Shown piece after piece: positions 1-10,700 of a stretch of 64,000 bases of DNA. Each line of letters begins with the position of its first letter. Positions within the stretch are counted from its first letter, which is position 1. A model generated the notes under the pieces. The model was not told where the DNA came from. It worked only from the letters and a program-made list of their open reading frames with translations, and ran no database searches. The translations under genes were made by a program, and so were the position numbers. The DNA is taken from assembly GCA_900239685.1 (NCBI GenBank), contig OENT01000203.1:62001-126000 (forward strand), written 5' to 3'. This DNA comes from Rotaria macrura. Taxonomy: Eukaryota; Rotifera; Eurotatoria; Philodinida; Philodinidae.

Positions 1-35
1 CGAAAAGAAAAGTAGTAATCTGTTCATTTTTTTAG

Positions 36-721
36 AATGATCCGTCCTATCAACAAACAAGCGATGTTAAAGGTCAAATAAGATTTCTTGAAGATTTAGA
101 TAAAATTGAAAAACAAAAAAAAGATAAATTAGAACAAGAAAAAATCTTTCGAGCTGCTAAAGTAGGAATGATATTTTCTCAAAAGTAAACAGCAAAATTT
201 CAATCATTGTTTTTTTTAGAGTCGTTCGAAAACAAACGACCCCGAGGCAGCGAAATTGAAACAGAAGGCCAAAGAGGTACGAATATTATAATTATGTCCA
301 ATTTAAAAAACTAGCTAAACTGCTTGATTTTGTTATTGGAAAAAAAGATGCAACAGGCCCAGTTTGAAGAACAACGTCAAAAAGAAGCTAATGAAACAGC
401 TCTTGCTGCAATTGGAAAGCCGAAAAAACGGAAACTTGAAGAAAGTACTAATCATCCTCACCAAGCAATCATGTCATCAAATGGACCAGAACAAATATCT
501 CCTATACAACCATCTCCATCATCGGGTGTTACCAATTCAACAAACATGTATCAAAAACCAGTACGTTGAATTAATCGAAATGAAACCGATCGACACTTTA
601 TTTATTCTAGAGAACAGCCAAACGTATATGTCGTGCTAATCTTCGTGATTTACTGATTATTATGGAGCGTGATAAATATCTTAAACGAACAACACTTCTT
701 GTTAGAGCTCTCAGTAAATGA
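36..721 (+). CDS. TAF4: TAF4, TFIID subunit 4, C-terminal part (5' end outside window)
   Basis: Four exons are seen: 36-161, 220-276, 348-560 and 611-721. They sum to 507 nt, all in frame, ending in TGA. The encoded 168 residues match the conserved C-terminal region of TAF4, a subunit of the general transcription factor TFIID that forms a histone-fold pair with TAF12 in the nucleus. Recognisable blocks in order are IRFLEDLDKIEKQKKD, a basic SRSK linker, LKQKAKE, the TALAAIG-KPKKRK block (also a likely nuclear localisation signal), and the terminal RANLRDLLIIME helix ending in LVRALSK. In family members this last segment follows a variable Ser/Thr-rich spacer, as here. The TAFH domain and Gln-rich N-terminus must lie upstream of the window. 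Introns are 50-71 nt. I see no breaks. Confidence 0.93.
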
Positions 722-3391
722 TCTTTAATCAAGAAACAATATACATATATATATAAACGAATTTATACTTATATATGTATATCTTTATCTACAAATGATT
801 TGCTTGGTTTTTTAAATTTAGATAAATCGAACTTATGTCATGTCACTTTTTCCTCTCTCTGCGTTTAACATGGTTTTACATGTTAAACACTTTATTTACA
901 AAAAAAAGCGTTCTTTGTAACTTCATTATGTACATGTACTTCTTTTCTTTTTCTGTTTTGTTGTTTCTTATTTATTCTGTCTTCTGTACACCAGCTCTTG
1001 GTCGTCACAAGGATATTGCTCCTATTTTTTTTGTACACGTGCTTCTCTTTCTCTCTATTTACAGTGAAACAAGAAAACAAGAAAAAATTTCTCGGATAAA
1101 CATGAATGAATGATTAATTATTCATTTATTTTTTATTTTTTATGTTTTCTAAAATTTACATATATCTACTGCCAAGAAGACATATTACTTAGAAAGAAGA
1201 AGAAGAAAAAAAAAGTTAGGCATGTTTTTCCTTCGTTCCTTATTGAGTACTTCTATGAAACATAGTAATAAAAGAGATCGCGCGTGAGATTTTTCTTCAT
1301 ATGAGTTTGATTAGTTAGATTTATTTTCCACTACGTATAAATCCATACACGTGAAATTCTTATTTGAACTAATTTATTACGACGACACGAAGTCATCGTG
1401 CATCCATTGTAATGAGACAGCTACATCGCAGTTTCTCTAATTTTATGAAGTCTACTGTTTATATGAAGTGATGTTCCTTGAATTTCGAGAATGATTATCT
1501 CATTCTTTTAACAAAGTGCTACATACATCATAAGGCGAAACGAGCTACTTATGAGAACGACCTCCAGAAAACTTCCCGTAGTCCCCATACACAAGCAGAC
1601 AAACATTTGAAAAAACGCGTTTAAACATTCAATCGGGAACGCCAATTGTGAATCACTAACGCTCATTAGCAGACCGCAAGAAACGCATTTTTTACGCAGA
1701 ACTTTCACTTTCGGAGTTTGAAAACGGATTATAACTCTAGTCCTGAGTTTCGAAACGCACGATTATTCGACAATCTAAAAGCTAATGCCTTTAAACACTC
1801 AGAATTAGACTTTTAATCCGTTTCCACGCTCCGAAAGGAAAAGTTCTGCGCAAAAAATGCGTTTCTGGCGTTCTGTTAATGAGCGTTAGTGACTCACAAT
1901 TGACGTTCCCGATTGAACGTTTAAACGTGTTTGTCTGCGTGGTTAGGACCTACCCAATCGATCGAAATCAAGTTAATCTGGAAATCACTACATTGCTTGA
2001 TAAAGTTTTCTTCTCAACTTCCATCTAGGATATACAGATTTATTACGTGCAGTTCGTTTATCTAGGTCCAATCCTATCACCAAACTGAGTTAGGAGAAAA
2101 TCAACCATAGATCATATTCTTTTCATAAATCTACCTTTCAATTACTGACTGAATGATTATCGTCTAAGAATGCAACTGCACTTATACCTTGAGTTTAATT
2201 TTGTGCTGAGTCCTTAAAAAGATCTAAGCAATAGTTGAGTTTTGACTGCTTTAATGCATATTCGGCGTAGCCTTAGGTATCTATCGAAAAAATTAAAATT
2301 TTGAACTAAAATATTGCTCATCGATAGATTAAATGAATATCTTGTAATTTTCTAAGCTACAATAAACTAAATCTTGTGAAGACATTAACTTTCTAAAAAA
2401 AAAGAAATAGTAGCGTCCCATGGACTTGATGCGAGAGATGAGTTTATTATGAAAATTCAATAATCTAGAACGTGACTTCCAGTCGACAATGTTTGGATAG
2501 TTTCAACACTAGTAGATAAAAATTATGCCCGCTTTTGTCTGCTATTGTGCGTATTTTTAGACTTGAAAATTGAAACATAGAGTTCAGTCAAAAATCCTGA
2601 TCAATAAGTATAGGTCGACTTTCCAGGGTTCAATATGGGCAAATACATATTAGCCGTTGGGTATTTAGCCAAGGCATCCTTATATAGATTGAATAGCCAC
2701 TTTCACAACAAGTATAATTATAGGGATTTTTCATGTATATGTATATGTACATCATATTAGTATGTGATCGATGTTATAAATGACTGGAACCCATGAAGAA
2801 ATAAGAAATTCTAGAATTCATTGTAATACATCGATTAGAAATCTGAACAGATTTTAGATAATCTAAACATCGCAGAAAATTTTCCCAAACCGATCTAAAT
2901 TGATTGGTTTTGTCATCATGGTCTATTTTTCTCGTAGACTGCAAAATTTATAATAGCTTAGTTACAATAGTTAACTGAACGCACAGCAGCATTTGATGAA
3001 ATAATCGAAATCTTATTTAAAAAAAAAAGCGAACGTTTAGCGACGCATAAGTGCACATAAGTATATTACCTCGTTATTAAATTAGCTATTGAGAAGTCAG
3101 TTGAAAAAATACGAACACTTGCATGTTCTCATCTTTCATGCCGCGTAGAAATTTTCCGAAAATTGATTTACAATTTGATAATTAACACAAAAAAATATCA
3201 TGTTCTCTTCGTAGAAGCATCTTGACTTCAATCTCCAAATTCATATTATCCTTTTATCATTTTTATGAACGTCACTGAAATATGAGAAGTGATATAATTT
3301 TTCCAAACCAACATAAGACGTATTGATTTTTATAGGATCAAGTTAAATCTTAGGAGAAATAAATATTTTTTATTTCTATTTATTTATAGAT
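722..3391. other. Non-coding interval after TAF4
   Basis: No convincing coding sequence is seen in these 2.7 kb. The first few hundred bases are the TAF4 3' flank, rich in TATA runs and pyrimidine tracts. An imperfect inverted repeat lies at 1581-1950 and is listed separately. The last bases before 3392 are the AT-rich upstream region of the amidase gene. Confidence 0.6.
1581..1950. repeat. Imperfect inverted repeat, MITE-like (about 150-bp arms)
   Basis: The left arm (from about 1589, GCAGACAAACA) and the right arm (ending about 1945, TGTTTGTCTGCGTGG) pair over most of about 150 bp. Shared segments include TTCAATCGGGAACG/CGTTCCCGATTGAA, CACTAACGCTCATTA/TAATGAGCGTTAGTG, and the block around AACGCATTTTTT. 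The central loop is about 1746-1800. There is no ORF worth the name and no clear target-site duplication, so this is a degenerate non-autonomous foldback or MITE-like element. Confidence 0.7.
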
Positions 3392-6116
3392 ATGGCTGAA
3401 AGTGTTGTTGAAAACGAAAACAATAAAGAAAATTTCATCATAGAAAATGAAACGAATGGTTTAGAAACAGCATGTTACCGTAAATGTCATGGACCATTCT
3501 GCTTAACATCAATCGATAATCATTTCGAACATGAAATTTCACTAGATTTTTCACCATTTCTTGATATATTAAAAACTTTTTCATCATCGAAATATGAACG
3601 TATTCAATCATTACTCAAATTAGATCATTCGATTGATCGAATAAGACATTTAATTTTAAATAAACATATTACATGCATCGATCTATGTTTATTCTATTTA
3701 AAACGTGTGCAAATGACAAATGATTATTATAAAGCTATTATTGAACTGAATCCTCATGTACTTTCAGAAGCTAAAAAATTAGACGAAGAATTTAACAACA
3801 ATAAAGTAAATAATAGATTGTTATTCGGTTGTATTGTTGCTGTTAAAGGAAATATTAGTGTACGTGATATGTACAATGATGCTGGTGCTTATGTACTTCA
3901 TGAAAATAAAATGAAAAATGATGCACCCATCGTTAAAAAACTACGAGAACAAGGTATACACATAGTGAGATACATGAGTGTCTTGTTACAGTGAATTATT
4001 TCTAATTGAATCCCTAGTAGATCTAGTCAAAATATGGAGATGTTCATTATTGCAATCTTTTCAATTCGTTTATTTTTAAATGTACAAGAATTTTTAGTCG
4101 TTTTTCTGGCTGTTGCAGAAGGCTATCTTTTTCTCATATGTGACGGTAAATTTATTTAAATTTTTAGACCACAGGTAAATCAACATCAATTCACGTGATA
4201 TAATAGTGTTCAGCAATTGCCTCTACACGAGAAATGACGCATGACATGAAGAGTGATTGCTCTAATATATGATTATTGTTTTTCTTTCATTTGTAAATGA
4301 TTAGTCTAACCAAATCAAATCTAACTTTAGTTTCTTGTAATTCAAAATATATGAGATGAGTAAAAGTATGCTACTCACATCACTGAAATTCTTGTTGCTT
4401 ATGAAATCAGACTCAAGCGTTTATTTTTTCAAAATAGAAAGATTTACTCATAGAAAGATATTGCTATTACCTTAATTAAACGTAAGTTTAATTATTTCAG
4501 GTTGTATTATACTTGGTCGAACTAATCTATCTGAGTGGGCATACGGACTGACGGAAAATATTCCGTCAGGCTTCTCAGCTGTCGGTGGTCAATGTATTCA
4601 TCCAGATGATATGCAAGAAGATGTTAGTGGTTCATCTAGTGGTTCAGCAGCTGGCATTAAATTAAATCTTTTTACATTTTCATTAGGTACAGAAACTCAA
4701 GGATCTTTATTGTCACCAGCCATTAATGTAAGAAATGTATGTTCACTTAAACCATCACTTGGCACGTGGCCTGTTCAAGATATTATGCCACTTAATTATG
4801 ATCAAGATTCATGTGGTCCTATGACTCGAACTGTTAAAGATGTTGAATTATTACATCGGATAGTCACAGGAATCGAAGAGAACGATGATTTGAATAGTCG
4901 ATCACTCAGAGTTGGTTATTTTGGTAAGAAATATTATATACATCTATATATATATATATATATATTGACGAGGAGAGTGATAAAAAAGTTTTGGTTTTGT
5001 TTTTGATGATGACACTTCTGTTTTGTTTTAATGATCTCATGTTTGAATGCAAGGAAAATGGTAAATTTCATGCAGCTGAAACTTGCATTAGAATAGTTGA
5101 TATTGTTGATGAGTCATCAAGTCTTGTTCGTTTAACCACGATGGTCGATGATAAGGTACTTAGAATTACTATCGGAATTTGCTTTGACAATGTTTCTATC
5201 TATTGATAACCCTTATCATTCATACATCATCCAAATATATAGGTGCATTTAACCAGGTTGATTTTTGTACTTTTGTATATCATAAATGTGCACCTGGAAA
5301 TTCTCCATCCGTTCTTGTTTAGTTAACATATACTTAAAAATGAGACAAGATAAATTATCTAGTCTCTTATCTACTGAATCATAGGATGTAAGACTTGTGT
5401 ATTTATATTAAATTTAATTTCTTTCAGGTCATTCACCAGATGGTATATCTTTAATTCAAACTCTTTCTTTTCTATTACCATTAACAACATTAGTCAATTT
5501 AAACGGTGATTTATCTCTTACTCAACCAATTACATCTGTATTAGATCCAAGTAGCTCTTGTAGCACAACATTTCCTGATTTTCTTTGTTTTGCTCTTGCG
5601 CGTGATGTTCCAACATATCTATCCAACCATTCATCATCATATTCAAAGCAAAGTCTTTCTTCAGTTGTTGAATGGAATGCATCTCATCCACAATATATAC
5701 CTTATGGTCAATCATTATTTCTGCGAGCTATAAATTCACCCATAACACAAGAAGCATACGATAAATATAAACAAACTGTGGAAGAATCATTTCAATCTTT
5801 AGTCAATTCTCTTAAATCGAAATATTCACTGGATTGTTTCATAACAATCGGCAATGAAGATATATTTTCAGGTACAACTGTATGTGGTATACCACGTGCT
5901 AATCTAACACTTGATTACTATAATCCTAATCAGAAACAAATAAATATTGTTGCTGTTGGTTTTTCGCGTGGTGACGATCTTCTTCTGCTTCGTTTTCTTC
6001 AACGCTTAGAAAAAGCCAAACTTCAAGCAGGAAAAATTGACACGCGTACACGATTTCAAAGATATGTTCAACATCCAATACAAGCTAGATATAAAAATGG
6101 TTGCACAATACTTTGA
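3392..6116 (+). CDS. Amidase-signature family hydrolase, middle exon doubtful
   Basis: This encodes an amidase-signature serine hydrolase, which cleaves amide bonds with a Ser-cisSer-Lys triad. Clear exons are 3392-3953, 4501-4923 and 5428-6116. Joined directly they give an in-frame 557-residue ORF. The Lys sits in VAVKGNISV (about residue 154). Then come ILGRTNLSEWA, the Gly/Ser segment GSSSGSAAG with the cis-Ser, and GTETQGSLLSPA with the expected nucleophile Ser. LKPSLGTWPV and DSCGPMTRTVKD follow, matching the usual LKPTxG and GPMARTVxD blocks. The C-terminus (CGIPRANLTL, then VAVGFSRGDDLLLL) fits the family end. The GTETxGS type is common in bacteria, fungi and plants and differs from animal FAAH. 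About 95 residues precede the catalytic core. Sequence at 5054-5155 looks like the missing segment (NGKFHAAETCIRIVD) but does not join in phase, so the gene may be damaged or the exon skipped. The substrate is unknown. Confidence 0.8.
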
Positions 6117-6353
6117 ATAGACCATTCTATGTATAAATTGTTGCTGACATTTTATTCCCCTTTATAACATACCTGGTGCTACTGCTTAGTTCTTTCTTTT
6201 CATGACAACAGAATGATTACTATTTATAAACTTTATCGATGCTCACTGATTATTCTATTCAATACAATATCCTTTTTGCTTTTCCTTTTAGGTTTGATAA
6301 AAAGTTTTCCTTTTTTCAGAGTTCTTCAAATCGTTGACGTTTACCCATTTAGA

Positions 6354-9271
6354 ATGGTTAAAAAAACGAATGACATTCAAACTGTTCAGCGAAGTACTTC
6401 ATTAACATCTGAAAATTATACTGATCGTAATGAATTACCTGCAACACCATCAACAACTACACTATCGACAGCATATGATTGGGAAAGTGACAAAAGACGT
6501 TCGAAACCTTTTGATGATGGAACTATGTCATTTTTTTGGCGTGCACATACTATAACGTGTTTAATTATAGCTATGTCTTATTTATTCTACGTTGCTATTT
6601 TGGAACAACCATCTGAAGATACGGTTTATAATACGAAACGGTTAGTGCAGTTCGCTCTTTGTATTATACTAATTATATGAGAAAAGGAAGGGTATTATTC
6701 ATGATATTAATAACTTAATATAGCTTGTAATATATGAAACACAAAGAATATTATCATTGTTTTTTTCAAACTGGCACATCTGAACAATCGAATTAATGAT
6801 CTAATGAATTTCTAATAGTAACGAAGCGAATGTTCTACGATGTAAGGTAAAAATATTAGAAATATTCAGACAATAGAAAAGCTACTCCTATGTATCTAAT
6901 TGGTTTCAAATATTAAAATCGGATGGCGTAGAACCAAGAAGCAATGTGAATTCTACTCCATAAATGATACATATAATATAATTGTAATAGGATATTTTCT
7001 TCTTCATAGATGCGAAAAAAAGAAGACTTGTCAAGTAATTTAAGAAAAATTATCATACGTAAATGCGAGAAAAAAAAACAGTAGAAAAAGAGTACACACT
7101 ACTATTATTTTCTCGCATAAGGGCAAGTCAAACTGAAATACTATCTGGAAGAACACTATCTATCTAGTTTTGAAAGATAACTAATTTCCAACAGCTCGCT
7201 AAGATCTATTTTTCTATGAATTAAAAAACATTCTAATGAAATTGAATTAAGAGCGTACTATAGTACGCCAACAATATGAATAAATTGATATATCTTCGTC
7301 TTTTTTTACCGGGAGAAGCCAATCTTTTAAAATTTATTAGTGAAACATTTCATCTTTTCTTTTTATCCGATTAAGCCAAAGATCTTTAACGTGCAATACA
7401 AAATGTGGAATTCTACATGATATAATTTAGTGTAATAGAAAAAAGAAAGATTCAAATAGATTATATATGTTAAATAAACATAAGACATGTTTCCGTGTTA
7501 GTAAATTTCAATTCAATGTTTGTTCAATAGATATTTGGTCTTAATGTTGTGCTTGAGCAGAACTTATCAGATATATTGATAAGCATGCCATACTCGTATG
7601 TACAAACGAGTTCTAATGCCAGAAGTGTACTATTCAAAACATACTGCTTCCATTAGAAAGGCTTTATTGATGTTAATTACATCAACGTAACATACGATGG
7701 ATTCGAAGAAATCAATAGAAGTCATAGCAACTTAGAAAATTTATAAAAAATTGTTAGGCGATGCATTGTTCGACCTTTTTAAAGCATAATGTTTTTCTCA
7801 TATAATTAAAAAAAGTCTCTTTTTTTCAGAGGTCTTCTAGCATGTGCAGGCTTTTTCCTTGTCTTCGGCATGACACAAACACCTGATGGTGTTTTTGTTC
7901 GACCCCATCCTGGTAAATTTGTTTTTCTCATTCAAATAATATACTGATAAATAAATTTTTCTATTTTTTTTCTCTAGCTCTTTGGCGTCTTGTACTGTGT
8001 TTTAGTGTACTCTATGAAATTATACTTATCTATATTCTATTTCAAGTAAGTGTAGGCACGCTCATATCGAAATAAAATGCCCTGTCGACGAAATGAAAAA
8101 TTTAGACGGTTGATGATGCACGACAATTGTTGAAAACCATCGATCCCTCATTGGGCGTACCATTACCAGACAAAAGTTATGGTGGTTCATGTCGTATTTA
8201 TGATTGGGAACACCCAGAAGATCCGTTCCATGAATTTAAAGTAAGATAGAACTAATTTTAAAAATTATGTTTCACTTTAATTTTCTTTTATTACTAGGAA
8301 AAAATGGATTTTTTTGTTTTGTCACATTTTTTCGGTTGGTGGTTAAAAGTAAATTGTTTTTTCGTAAATATTTTTTCAATGTAAATGTATCTTGTTTTTG
8401 CTCTAGACATTGATTGTTCGGGATTATTGGCTTTGTATGGTGACATCCATTGGTTTTGAAATTCTTGAATATTCTCTTGAACATCAATTACCCAATTTCA
8501 GTGAATGTTGGTGGGATCATGTAAGTGTTGTAAAAACACTTATCAATATTTGATCGAATTTATTTTTAGTGGATTCTCGACGCTCTTATATGCAACGGTG
8601 GAGGAATCTATCTTGGTATGAAAACTTGTGAGTATTTAAAAATGAAACCATACAATTGGCGTGGCATGTGGACAATACCAACTGTTAGGTATAATAACAA
8701 AAGAAAGATACAAGATTTTAGTTCTTCAAAAGAATGAACCGATTAATTCATTTAAATTTATTTTCAAAGAGGTAAAATTATGCGTGTTTTGGGTCAATTT
8801 ACACCGCATGATTGGCTCGAATTCGATTGGCATCCAACAGCATCTCTAAAACGATGGCTTGCAATGTTATTGATAACATGTTTCTTATTTCTTGTTGAGT
8901 TGGGTACCTTCTATTTGAAATTCATTTTATGGATTCCACCACCACATTTTTTGTGTCTCTCACGCTTATTATTTTTTTTGCTTGCTGGCGGTGTTTCGAT
9001 GCGTGAAATGTTTGAATATTTGGATAATCGTGCATGTAAGAAATTCGGTCGACAATCATGGGTTATAACGGCTATCATAATAACCGAAGTGTTAATCGTC
9101 TTGAAATTTGATTGGCAAACTGTTACGAAACCATTGCCATTTCATATTGTACTCGTTTGGACAACAATGGCTGTTGCACTTGTTTTATGGACGATTTATC
9201 AGTTTTGGTTCAAAAGATTTATACTTTGGGGACAGAAAAAAACTGTTGAAGTTACCAAGAAGAACAAATGA
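6354..9271 (+). CDS. Phosphatidylserine synthase, PTDSS2-like
   Basis: Eight exons (6354-6640, 7830-7912, 7978-8045, 8106-8240, 8298-8348, 8407-8520, 8570-8688, 8770-9271) sum to 1359 nt, giving 452 residues with every junction in phase. The product is a base-exchange phosphatidylserine synthase of the ER/mitochondria-associated membrane. It swaps the head group of phosphatidylethanolamine or phosphatidylcholine for serine. Family blocks seen are [89 protein letters not shown] and [13 protein letters not shown]. They are followed by QFTPHDW and a run of about five hydrophobic segments. The YGG block and the LEYSLEH wording resemble PTDSS2 rather than PTDSS1. The chosen ATG lies just upstream of the Ser/Thr-rich N-terminus, although an ATG at 6213 is in frame with a hydrophobic leader. 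The gene begins only about 240 bp after the amidase stop. Intron 1 is about 1.2 kb. Confidence 0.93.
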
Positions 9272-9621
9272 ACATGAAAAATACTTCGCTTATTCCAAAT
9301 TGTTTCTTTTTGTCTTCTAGTCACCTGTATGTCCCTATTTAGATCCTCTGCGTGTTTTTTTTGCATAGCATTTTTATTGGTGATCAAAAGAAGGAAGCTT
9401 TGTCTGATGTATGCGAAAAAAGAAACGATAAAAAGGACTACTTGTATGTTGTTTTCATACAATAAAAAAGCAGAAGAAAGAACAATCTTAATTCAACGAA
9501 ACTCAATACTGATCTGATGTTATCTGAGATGCATGATAAAGATTTCAGTCACTATATGACTTTGTTCACAAACAATCGTTCGCTATTGGAAACACAAACA
9601 ATGGACAATACTTATAAACTA
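9272..9621. other. 3' flank of the PTDSS2-like gene
   Basis: AT-rich sequence with several pyrimidine tracts. No coding potential is seen. It runs into the CCCAGGTC repeat family. Confidence 0.5.
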
Positions 9622-9705
9622 CCCAGGTCGATGATTACAGACCCGACCAACAAGCGTTTACGACCATGTGCGATAGCGTACACGACCGTATGTATTTCGT
9701 AGTAA
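9622..9705. repeat. Truncated CCCAGGTCGA-ended element
   Basis: This begins CCCAGGTCGATGATTACAG, the same terminus as the element that starts at 9706. It contains ACGACC and GACCGTA words typical of this family. No matching right end is seen, so it is probably a fragment cut by, or tandem to, the next element. Confidence 0.5.
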
Positions 9706-10124
9706 CCCAGGTCGAATCCTCACGATCGTTAATGATCATGTACGTCTTAATACAGCCCCCGTAGCTGTGTTTTGTCGTAACTCAGTGTAATGCATGGCTC
9801 AGTATTACGACCGTATTTCTTCGGATCATCTACTGTAAATTACGATCATCTAAGAAAATAAGAAAACTGCTGTTTATCATTATCATAGATGAAAACCCTA
9901 CACTTTCTCGTGCTTGGATCGTTTACGGTAAAATGCGATCTATTACTAAGATCGTTTGTGATCGGAAACGATCTTAGTAATAGATCGTATTTTACCCTAG
10001 ATGATCCGGAGAAATACGGTCGTAATATTGAGCCATGTATTACACTGAATTATGAAAAAATACGGCTACACTGACCGTATTAAGCCGCCTATGGTCGTTA
10101 ACGATCGTTAGGATGCGGCCTGGG
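9706..10124. mobile_element. MITE-like inverted-repeat element, CCCAGG family, copy 1
   Basis: The left end reads CCCAGGTCGAATCCTCACG and the right end, reverse-complemented, reads CCCAGGCCGCATCCTAACG. Both continue into ATCGTTAA. The arms pair imperfectly over about 130 bp (for example AATACGGTCGTAAT near the right arm against ATTACGACCGTATT in the left). The centre carries an almost perfect 30-bp-stem hairpin at 9927-9996. No transposase ORF and no obvious target-site duplication are present. It is related by its ends to the elements at 10461 and 57472. Confidence 0.75.
9927..9996. repeat. Near-perfect hairpin inside the MITE
   Basis: GGTAAAATGCGATCTATTAC and its partner GTAATAGATCGTATTTTACC form a stem. 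It extends through CTAAGATCGTTT/GGAAACGATCTTAG around a short GTGATC loop. Only one or two mismatches occur in about 32 bp. Confidence 0.8.
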
Positions 10125-10460
10125 ATCAGAGAAAAATCAATGTTAATAATAAAAGCAGCATATAATGAAACTCGCCGCCGAACAGAGATGGAAACCATGA
10201 ACAGACAATGATTAGTGCCTATGTTAACACATAAAATATAATTATAGTTGATGATTAATTGAACAACACAAAAGAGACTCAATTTTTTGTAAATGATCAA
10301 TTTAAATCTAATCAAGTTGTTCTGTCGATTATCTGAAGCCATATAAAGTTCAATCGTGGTTTTATAGCCAAGTTTTAATTACTTCAATCAGGTGAATTTG
10401 TTTAAGTTAATTTGAAATGATACAATTATCATTATTAGCATGCAATGCTAAAGACACCAC

Positions 10461-10700
10461 CCCAGGTCAATCAAAACGGATATCCGTTACGGACCGTTGA
10501 ATGGACGCAGTTATACGGACCGTAACATCATTAAAATAGGGCCGTATTTTCACAGTATACGATCCTTTATTACTGTGCCCAGAAATAGTACTGTATACGG
10601 AGCCGTATACTGTGAAAATACGCCCGTCTACGGCCCTATTTTAATGATGTTACGGTCCGTATAACTGCATCTACTAAACGGTCTGTATCGTTCGACCTGG
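10461..10700. mobile_element. MITE-like inverted-repeat element, CCCAGG family, copy 2
   Basis: The left end is CCCAGGTCAATCAAAACGG and the right end, reverse-complemented, is CCAGGTCGAACGATACAG. The inner arms are almost identical: CAGTTATACGGACCGTAACA continues to AATAGGGCCGTA on both sides. The whole 240-bp element is close to palindromic and rich in CCGTATAC/GTATACGG words. It has no ORF and no clear duplication of flanking bases. Confidence 0.8.

Noticed and set aside
835..1113. 92-codon plus-strand frame downstream of TAF4
   Set aside because: Phe/Leu-rich translation of T-rich 3' flank, no domain, no splice support.
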